The translations under genes and the position numbers were made by a program. 10,850 nucleotides of DNA from an uncultured Oscillospiraceae bacterium (GTDB lineage Bacteria; Bacillota_A; Clostridia; Oscillospirales; Oscillospiraceae). The DNA is taken from NCBI GenBank assembly GCA_934561335.1, contig CAKTGD010000043.1, positions 1-10,850 of the forward strand, given 5' to 3'. Below are positions 8,101 through 10,850 of this stretch, one piece after another. The notes beneath the pieces were generated by a model, which saw only the letters and a program-made list of their open reading frames with translations, did not search any database and was not told the DNA's origin. Position 1 is the first letter of the stretch, and every line of letters starts with the position of its first letter.

Positions 8101-9145
8101 CCGCCCACGTGTCCGGAGTGTAGCTTGTTGAGTTTTCGTAGAATACGCCGGTATAGCTTTGCAATGTCTCATAGAGAGCCGTGGGGTTCACCTGCGTGGT
8201 GGGGATGAGGTTGGCCATGGCGGCTTGCAGATTCTTTAATGCACTATTCACTTTCGCCTGCGTAGATGTACTCACGTTCGCTGCGTGAGCCGCGGTCAAC
8301 GCGGATTGGTACTCTGCCCAAAAGCCTTTGCTGCTGGTTGCTTTTGTCTTTGCGTTGTAGCGGTCGTTCTCGGTGTAGTAGCCGTCGGTGGGTGCACTCT
8401 TGATGAGCGCGTCTAGTTGTGTGGTGTCGCCCTTCGTCCAAAGGTAAACCAAATAATACTCTTCGCTGTCGGCCTTTCCGTCATTCGCCTTAAAGCAAAG
8501 GCTATTTGATTTTCCATCATATGTGCCGGTATAGGTGCTGCCCTCAATGGGAGAATAGTTGCCCCCGGCACCGTTGGTACTGCATGTGAAGGTGAGCGGA
8601 TCACCATCTTCGTCAATAAATATCTCGGTTAAATCAATGGAGAAGGTTTCTCCTTCCTTTAGGTAGAGATTTGCTGTTTCATTTGCGCCCGATTTTGTCG
8701 TAGGAGGAATTTTTCCGGAAATTTTGACAATGACTTCTCCCAAGTAATTATCGTCAGCATCATTTAGGATAGCGTAAGTGTCTGATGTCAAGTTCTCTTC
8801 ACTCAAGGGGAAGGTGAATTGCTGATTTTCTGCGTTATAGCTTCCGCCTTCCCACATTCCGTCTGCATATGTTGATTTGTTTCCATCAACCGTGATGCAA
8901 AGCGAATCAGTACCGTTTGTCACATAATGCAGCTTATCACCCTTTACGGAGATTTCCTTTGTGCCCTCGGACACGATTATCGTATATCGTTTGTTATACA
9001 TCGGACTGTCCGAAACACGGGCGGTGACTTTGGTCTCGCCGGCCCAGAATTCCATGCTGTCGCCGTCCTCAGCAAAGGCACTGACGGGCAGTAACGAAAC
9101 CACCATCACCAGTGCCATCAGGAATGATACGATTCTCTTTTTCAT
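2177..9145 (-). CDS. Giant modular cell-surface protein with DUF4430 and transcobalamin/prenyltransferase-like alpha-barrel, wall-anchored
   Basis: A 2322-residue secreted protein of unknown exact function, probably a surface ligand-binding protein or adhesin. Order of parts: Sec signal peptide 1-25 (AFA|ED); beta-rich region about 30-238, ending in a cadherin/Ig-like stretch (DEDGDPLTF, KANDGKADS); helical FIVAR-like segments about 242-480 (SYTPDTWAAF, DYTAESWAAF); beta/Ig-like region 486-745 (DADGSASVTLYREGWYLIA); helical 748-890; beta 895-1088; helical 1090-1152; DUF4430 1154-1278 (SAGWMGTLNDWF, LADGDVI, YGEDLGG); beta-sandwich 1281-1405; helical spacers 1407-1615; alpha/alpha-barrel 1618-1895 with DGGW and DGSF repeat motifs; Cys-rich CxxC repeats 1905-2051; beta tail 2056-2265; Ser/Asn/Gly linker; NTGD sorting-like motif 2289-2292, hydrophobic helix about 2296-2314 and KKKR. 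The start is supported by AAAGGA at 9156-9161, 10 nt upstream, and by the signal peptide. The DNA for the first 330 or so residues is clearly more AT-rich than the rest. Domain names are by eye; borders are approximate. It precedes the lipoprotein gene in an apparent operon. Confidence 0.9.
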   Translation of the reverse strand: MKKRIVSFLMALVMVVSLLPVSAFAEDGDSMEFWAGETKVTARVSDSPMYNKRYTIIVSEGTKEISVKGDKLHYVTNGTDSLCITVDGNKSTYADGMWEGGSYNAENQQFTFPLSEENLTSDTYAILNDADDNYLGEVIVKISGKIPPTTKSGANETANLYLKEGETFSIDLTEIFIDEDGDPLTFTCSTNGAGGNYSPIEGSTYTGTYDGKSNSLCFKANDGKADSEEYYLVYLWTKGDTTQLDALIKSAPTDGYYTENDRYNAKTKATSSKGFWAEYQSALTAAHAANVSTSTQAKVNSALKNLQAAMANLIPTTQVNPTALYETLQSYTGVFYENSTSYTPDTWAAFDAARTAGHALLDGLFDENGDATAANTAEKQVEIDAAAAALTEAAENLYNNGAVTANKETIEQINTFLPDLLALADTVKQSDYTAESWAAFAAALTAARNAAAPVLTETKTDDAPVAAYKKAYEDLYQQFYYGLTPAGEITVSLTYLDPEKARQGNGAASRAGAAQQVTLSGDYSLYAAVDSLANKPDRFIIWPNAKIFINGVYVTEWYLKQESWDYQSNKVSQKLRLHPGDTVVVDLNLDPQSEFQPTTSGGSAQLWQYIDSLKVAQFVQSSGLEVKAGEPFTLTVRQAKAALGRSRTVESGANMALFISNMAEAPAGNHPTAKQLTQNEKAVITDADGSASVTLYREGWYLIAAYDLQEDEKGNIDNSSDGSCPSYAGKYHSANSGAAIWVHVNTPDDLSAVKNTLQAQLDEAYTAYGENYFRPAVWSQLKAAYETGTAAIKAAATSGDASDAQQTAIETIRKLQSDTTAENKQNLTAFRTTLNKLPDDTSLLSASVKSLVDELLACYDGMSNYQRRQLTGTEKNKYNDIKAFADTHETFPEAKAYSLTVNVVGDTDEATTVLNDMTRYLREHPATQDRGSGGGYGAPIQTEPFCAFTANIPDRTEVTALAPLTTVRFVSGIDYAAYFQTRQAKGSFTVDGAKWVISNENLQFTTQGYGYNVGGGLTVTIGGVAYEIKSVTYQGIDAGAIKTGNMIAYDDSEYLGKDKFYINMRFEDAAQEFTMPYNDVTVTVTWGPVNANADAVRAAALSRLQAQYNTLGDKAKAAYEAGVESISAAASAAAVESAYQSAVVAMKKAAANYGKVQVIVENTTFTKDMWPKGEKYWEGTLVDTWVDLSADSTMMSCVAAALKTKKIDSKGVESGYISQINGLSEFDGSKSAGWMGTLNDWFTNEGFAAFTVANGNLADGDVIRIMYSCYGYGEDLGGTWENSDTTVKALTVDGAALTPNFTPGQSGGQYDYTLVISSETANIKLTPTASNKNFQVKAFLNEKVTDSTEGSSFYKRTETIPVKAGDTVYLGCGARGWLSMNNQAGNTQSNDGTWYALHVVSINTGASYVTGLIAKLPASLKYETYNRSTNDVAAARAAFNVLTQSEQGKVTNLNKLVNLEKQIKGFVAADEFKAQLAALPEAENLTVTDREAVDAAEAAYKALEQKDCLTVAEKEKAEAVFAKMAQIKGDLVLAVEQQIDAIGEVTLENEAAVKAAQAAYDALSAEHKQLVNREKVAALNAAVTKLAELKREKLLTEMERIYASVGESLQAQVNKSAPIVGSIGGEWLALGLARSGRTVPAGYYDNVLKYIKENIRSDGRLDRTKTTENSRIILALTAIGKDPTDVAGHNLLDGLYNMKDCLNRQGINAPVFALIALDSHNYTPTHSDVTRDSLIELILSDQVRADGGWALEGAAAKGSDVDITAMTVQALAPYYKTNAKVKAAVDTALNWLSDHQQEDGSFASWGAANSESCAQVIVTLTALGIDPLTDSRFIKSGMTALDALCSYYTQDATFGKGFAHVKQSAGGYVGGAYNQMATEQAYYALAAYFRFVNGQNRLYDMNDVCIGHKFGEWKETKAATCTVNGARTRTCTVCGAVESMIVPAPGHSMTATAAKAAACTEAGNSAYWTCSRCRKHFSDAAGKTEIAKDSWIINALGHDEATRGAVAATCYASGHEADTYCKRCGLVLTAGATIPATGKHTYANGVCTVCGIKNPAAGVRIDDLKVDSKDNTIVRGGGLIIKSSEPVTDEKLAEIKAALESGSIIVTVNNTPILSLTKEDKEADGGKNALMQAAASASGQRKQELNKLAEKLDALRSDKSRKTVQLEKVVDVVVELVKTNAAGSVESIAQLIQLPKSVTVTVSITNELYDSLKGKQICVIRSHTDVNGSVTTAELPAALGGTKDNYVLTFQTDKASTFAILSYASVSGRQPNNTGSNSASGTGNVKSSNTGDNSQMALWLCSAAMAAAAIVVLTYKKKRTAK
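2996..3385 (-). repeat. Four Cys-rich CxxC units inside the surface protein
   Basis: Residues 1921-2050 carry four diverged units, each with a CxxC pair: C1931/C1934, C1970/C1973, C2021/C2024 and C2047/C2050. In three units an extra Cys lies 10-11 residues upstream (1921, 1959, 2010). Conserved Gly-His steps separate the units (PGH near 1945, LGH near 1996, GKH near 2038). Such short metal-ribbon-like repeats occur near the C-terminus of many clostridial surface proteins, just outside the wall anchor. Zinc binding or disulphide formation is inference. Confidence 0.7.
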
Positions 9146-9243
9146 TCCGTTTTCGTCCTTTCTTTTTCATTCCTGCCCCGCCTGTTTTGCCCCCTGTGGG
9201 GCGGAAAACCGGCGCGGGGCCATGTGATCTTCTCTCTATATTT
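9146..9243 (-). promoter_or_regulatory. 5' untranslated region of the surface gene with GC hairpin and Shine-Dalgarno
   Basis: The mRNA leader holds AAAGGA at 9156-9161. Just upstream is a stem formed by 9175-9181 (GCCCCGC) and 9214-9220 (GCGGGGC). Nested inside is a second stem, 9189-9193 with 9198-9202, extended across a bulge by TTTT/AAAA (9185-9188 with 9205-9208). I find no good -35/-10 pair between this leader and the terminator at 9244-9289; the closest is a TATAGA near 9235-9240 with no proper -35. Expression may therefore depend on read-through from the upstream RNA. Confidence 0.5.
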
Positions 9244-9289
9244 AAAAAAAGGCATGCGCCTTGAATGGTTCTTCAAAAAAGGCGCTGCC
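9244..9289 (-). terminator. Second intrinsic terminator upstream of the surface gene
   Basis: Reading the minus strand, 9289-9281 pairs with 9260-9251 (nine pairs, one bulged base). An inner 5-bp stem (9276-9272 with 9265-9261) closes a 6-nt loop. Seven Ts follow (9250-9244). It lies 17 nt after the T-tail of the RNA terminator and 98 nt before the surface gene start, so it either backs up the first terminator or is the control point for read-through into the surface gene. Confidence 0.75.
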
Positions 9290-9306
9290 CCTCCGGTGTG
9301 TTCGAC

Positions 9307-9335
9307 AAAAAAACGCTGACGTATTACGTCAGCGT
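9307..9335 (-). terminator. Intrinsic terminator of the structured RNA
   Basis: Perfect 10-bp arms, 9335-9326 (ACGCTGACGT) and 9322-9313, surround a 3-nt loop. Seven Ts (9313-9307) overlap the end of the stem. The T-run exists only in the minus direction, which fixes the RNA's strand. Confidence 0.92.
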
Positions 9336-9704
9336 ACACTCCGGCCTATGTTACAACGAGGGTGCGCCGCTGCAAACAAGTTCTCTTTCGTGTAATTCTA
9401 CTGCCCTCGCGCCACGGGGTCTCTGCCCCTGCGTACATGACCTACCTTCTCAGGACTTGCGTCCCAATGGCGGGTTTTCCCCAACGGCCTGAAGCCGTTT
9501 CGGTCATTTCCTTGCGCTCACAGTGCCGTCCGCGGTGGGTTTGGTCACCCTGATTCCTTTAAGGCTGCGCCCTGACGAAAAATCGCCTTTACAACGCACA
9601 GCCACACGACGTCACAGAACTTAAAACAATATGAAATTCGCGGTTTTCAACCACTTTTTCCCTGCAAAGCGGTACGCTTTGTGGAAAACAACCAAAATCT
9701 CCTG
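9307..9704 (-). ncRNA. Structured RNA of about 400 nt, family not identified (raiA-like RNA is one candidate)
   Basis: The span runs from an inferred start just after a near-consensus promoter to a canonical terminator. On the minus strand many arms complement each other. 9687-9681 pairs with 9677-9671 (CAAAGCG/CGCTTTG). 9603-9596 pairs with 9570-9563 (8 bp, one wobble), enclosing a T-loop stem, 9587-9583 with 9578-9574. 9507-9502 pairs with 9442-9437 (ATGACC/GGTCAT) and encloses a 6-bp hairpin at 9499-9483 and a GGAC-GCAA-GTCC GNRA hairpin at 9464-9453. 9429-9426 pairs with 9419-9416. 9410-9404 pairs with 9362-9356. An 8-nt word, CGTTGTAA, occurs at both ends (9596-9589 and 9358-9351). No RNase P, tmRNA, SRP, 6S, T-box or cobalamin-riboswitch consensus was seen. 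It could be a free ncRNA or the leader of the surface operon. The family assignment is a guess; the structured-transcript call is much firmer. Confidence 0.72.
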
Positions 9705-9710
9705 CCAAAC

Positions 9711-9739
9711 AGTATATACCAGCCGGATTTTCGTGTCAA
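9711..9739 (-). promoter_or_regulatory. SigA-type promoter of the structured RNA
   Basis: On the minus strand the -35 is TTGACA (9739-9734) and the -10 is TATACT (9716-9711), with exactly 17 bp between. The start would be near 9704. The -35 lies in a small dyad (9729-9735 with 9740-9746, TTTCGTG/CACGAAA), which might be an operator. A weaker candidate, TTGAAA (9650-9645) with N18 and TTTTAA, lies downstream. Confidence 0.8.
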
Positions 9740-9907
9740 CACGAAATTTTGGAAAATGGGGAAAATTTTTGGAAAAAAGAGGAAAACCGGAGGAGCGGAA
9801 AAGGTCTCTGTATGTACTGAAACATACGGAGGGCTTGCTGTATGCCGCTGCCGGCAGTTCTGTGGGGAGGCACTGCGTCGCTACTGCGCCGGCGGCAGTG
9901 ACATATA

Positions 9908-9951
9908 GAATATTTATTCCTGTATACAGTGGAAATGATGAATACTTATTC
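9908..9951. promoter_or_regulatory. Pair of ARG-box-like palindromes (candidate ArgR/AhrC operator)
   Basis: GAATATTTATTC (9908-9919) and GAATACTTATTC (9940-9951) share the arms GAAT and ATTC around four mostly A/T bases, as in the core of ArgR/AhrC boxes (TGAAT-N4-ATTCA). The second, with its flanking T, matches 9 of the 10 arm positions. They are 32 bp apart, about three helical turns, so they face the same side of the DNA. They lie roughly 150 bp upstream of the ABC promoter, farther than usual, so this remains a hypothesis. Confidence 0.42.
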
Positions 9952-10005
9952 TGTGTAGAAAGAATGGCATACACAACCGGATAAATAGTAACGATAAATA
10001 AACAC

Positions 10006-10069
10006 GGAAAGCGCTTGAATTATGTGCGAATTTGACGAAATACGGGGCAATTAGTGGAAAGCGCGAAAA
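10006..10069. promoter_or_regulatory. Repeated GGAAAGCGC elements upstream of the ABC promoter
   Basis: The 9-mer GGAAAGCGC occurs at 10006-10014 and at 10056-10064, exactly 50 bp apart. The first, extended to GGAAAGCGCTTGAA, contains the palindrome AAGCGCTT and resembles a CcpA cre site with three mismatches at informative positions. The second stops just before the promoter's -35. They may bind an activator or repressor; CcpA is only one possibility. Confidence 0.3.
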
Positions 10070-10070
10070 A

Positions 10071-10108
10071 GCGTATTGACAAAGCGAGTGAATAAATATA
10101 CAATACGC
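10071..10108 (+). promoter_or_regulatory. SigA-type promoter of the amino-acid ABC operon with overlapping inverted repeat
   Basis: The -35 TTGACA (10076-10081) and -10 TACAAT (10099-10104) are separated by 17 bp, a near-consensus housekeeping promoter with a start near 10111. A perfect 8-bp inverted repeat, GCGTATTG (10071-10078) and CAATACGC (10101-10108), overlaps both hexamers and could be a repressor operator. Confidence 0.85.
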
Positions 10109-10145
10109 GCATCAAGAAATTCCGGACGGAAGCGAGGAACGCACG

Positions 10146-10826
10146 ATGGATATCATCCAGATCTTTTCGGAGTACTACAAATACTTCCTGCGGGGGACGG
10201 AGGCCACGGTCCTGGTATCCCTGATCACTGTCTTTTTCGGAACCATTCTGGGCTGCCTGATCGCGCTGATGCGGCTATCACGATTCAAGGCGGTCTCCGG
10301 CATCGCCAAGGTGTACATCACCGTTATCCGCGGCACGCCGCTTCTGGTGCAGCTGTACATCGTGTACTATCAGCTGCATTTTATCCCATGGCCGGAGGGA
10401 ACGGTGCTGGGCGTGGAGCTGGCGCGGGTCATGCCGTGTGTGCTGGCGCTGTCCATGAACTCGGCGGCCTATGTGGCGGAGGTGATCCGATCCGGTATAC
10501 AGGCGGTGGATTACGGGCAGACCGAGGCGGCGCTGTCCTGCGGTATGTCCAAGACTCAGGCGATGCGCTGCATCATTTTGCCGCAGGCCGTCAAAAACAT
10601 CCTGCCGGCGCTGGGCAACGAGTTTGTGACCATGATCAAGGAGACCTCTATTATCCAGTATCTGGGCGTGGGCGACCTGATGTATAACAACGGTATCGTC
10701 GTTACGGCGACCTACAACCCGCTGCCTTGCTACTACATTTCCGGCATAATCTACCTGGCGCTCAACATTGTATTGGGCAAGGGACTGGATATCTTTGAAA
10801 GGAGGATGAAGCGCAGTGACCGGTGA
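10146..10826 (+). CDS. Polar amino-acid ABC transporter permease (HisMQ/GlnP family)
   Basis: A 226-residue integral membrane subunit of an uptake transporter for a polar amino acid, working with an ATPase and an extracellular binding protein. Family hallmarks are TEATVLVSLITVFFGTILG in the first helix (about 19-37), RGTPLLVQ (62-69), NSAAYVAEVIRSGI (105-118), and the EAA coupling loop with AALSCGMSKTQAMRCIILPQA (about 128-148). Five hydrophobic segments can be placed near 20-42, 53-78, 92-112, 150-176 and 193-212. Length is normal for the family. The start ATG has GAGGA at 10134-10138, 7 nt upstream. It is the first gene after the promoter, and its last 11 bases overlap the ATPase gene, so the two are translationally coupled. 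No binding-protein gene is visible; it may lie downstream or elsewhere. Substrate (Arg, His, Gln, Glu or Cys) cannot be told from the permease; ARG-box-like sites upstream hint at a basic amino acid. Confidence 0.95.
   Translation: MDIIQIFSEYYKYFLRGTEATVLVSLITVFFGTILGCLIALMRLSRFKAVSGIAKVYITVIRGTPLLVQLYIVYYQLHFIPWPEGTVLGVELARVMPCVLALSMNSAAYVAEVIRSGIQAVDYGQTEAALSCGMSKTQAMRCIILPQAVKNILPALGNEFVTMIKETSIIQYLGVGDLMYNNGIVVTATYNPLPCYYISGIIYLALNIVLGKGLDIFERRMKRSDR
10798..10805 (+). promoter_or_regulatory. Shine-Dalgarno that fixes the GTG start of the ATPase
   Basis: AAAGGAGG is a near-perfect anti-16S match inside the 3' end of the permease gene, 10 nt before the GTG at 10816. The ATG at 10806 is in the permease frame and is an internal Met of the permease. 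Confidence 0.8.
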
Positions 10827-10850
10827 GAACGTGCTCTTTGAAATCAAAGG
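10816..10850 (+). CDS. Amino-acid ABC transporter ATP-binding protein, N-terminal fragment (runs off window)
   Basis: Only the first 11 complete codons are present, reading GTG then T-G-E-N-V-L-F-E-I-K, which fits the first beta strand of GlnQ/HisP-type ATPases that precedes the Walker A motif. GTG at 10816 is preferred because AAAGGAGG (10798-10805) lies 10 nt upstream; the later in-frame GTG at 10831 is too far from it. It overlaps the permease stop by 11 nt, the usual arrangement in these operons. The call rests mainly on context. Confidence 0.72.
   Translation, partial: MTGENVLFEIK

Larger units (their letters stand above)
9740..10075. other. Divergent intergenic region between the RNA and the ABC operon
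   Basis: No convincing gene lies here. The region is AT-rich at both ends with a GC-rich middle. It contains a 10-bp hairpin (9806-9815 with 9822-9831, one wobble), a perfect palindrome CTGCCGGCAG (9848-9857), a dyad CACTGC/GCAGTG (9871-9876 with 9895-9900), a palindrome CTGTATACAG (9920-9929), and the candidate regulator sites listed separately. Short open frames crossing it lack ribosome sites and recognisable domains. Confidence 0.5.

Noticed and set aside
5831..8131. 766-codon plus-strand open frame
   Set aside because: A second antisense shadow in GC-rich DNA, with no recognisable motif and no separate promoter.
9350..9507. Two small minus-strand frames inside the structured RNA (ATG at 9507 with 21 codons, ATG at 9437 with 30 codons)
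   Set aside because: The purine-rich sequence before the first is too close to its ATG, and both frames run through paired stems. A leader peptide cannot be excluded but is not supported.
9420..9545. Possible cobalamin or c-di-GMP-I riboswitch (GGCACTGTG, GGGACGCAA, GGTAGG words)
   Set aside because: The surrounding conserved boxes and helix order of both families are missing. GGGACGCAAG is explained by a GNRA-capped hairpin.
9621..9984. Overlapping 117-codon frames on both strands around the RNA promoter
   Set aside because: No ribosome sites and no domain signatures; they cross a strong promoter and palindromic control sites.
10076..10687. 203-codon frame beginning in the ABC promoter
   Set aside because: It overlaps the promoter and is out of frame with the clear permease gene, which has a ribosome site and family motifs.
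1..10850. CRISPR arrays, insertion sequences, tRNA or rRNA genes, attachment sites
   Set aside because: No regularly spaced direct repeats, transposase frames, cloverleaf sequences or rRNA-like stretches were seen.

Overview
The window looks like a chromosome segment of a gut-type Clostridia bacterium, most likely Oscillospirales. The evidence is GC-rich coding DNA, a clostridial pyruvate phosphate dikinase, Gram-positive secretion and wall-anchoring signals, and a very large modular surface protein of the kind common in that group. The exact genus cannot be read from the sequence.

Layout. Positions 1-1050 (+) hold the 3' part of ppdK, followed by a strong intrinsic terminator (1086-1124). 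Positions 1262-9145 (-) hold a two-gene surface operon. First is a 2322-residue secreted, sortase-type multidomain protein (2177-9145), then, after a short gap with an 11-bp hairpin, a 282-residue lipoprotein (1262-2110). Both contain a DUF4430 (transcobalamin-like C-terminal) module. The large protein also has an alpha/alpha-barrel of the prenyltransferase/transcobalamin type, so the operon carries both modules of vertebrate B12-binding proteins on a bacterial surface. The ligand is unknown.

Upstream of this operon, also on the minus strand, is what looks like an independent or leader RNA of about 400 nt (about 9704 to 9307). It has a near-consensus promoter, many complementary stems, and a canonical terminator with a 7-T tail. 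A second intrinsic terminator (9244-9289) follows before the surface gene. No convincing promoter lies between that terminator and the start codon. The RNA may therefore be a stand-alone ncRNA (raiA-like is one guess), or the whole may be an attenuated leader.

Positions 9740-10145 form the divergent control region of an amino-acid ABC transporter operon on the plus strand. It holds a TTGACA-N17-TACAAT promoter spanned by an 8-bp inverted repeat. Farther upstream are two ARG-box-like palindromes spaced 32 bp apart and two copies of GGAAAGCGC spaced 50 bp apart. The permease (10146-10826) overlaps the start of the ATP-binding subunit, which runs off the window end.

The most novel elements are the structured RNA with tandem terminators and the transcobalamin-like surface pair it precedes. 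Arginine-type control of the ABC operon is a weaker, testable inference.
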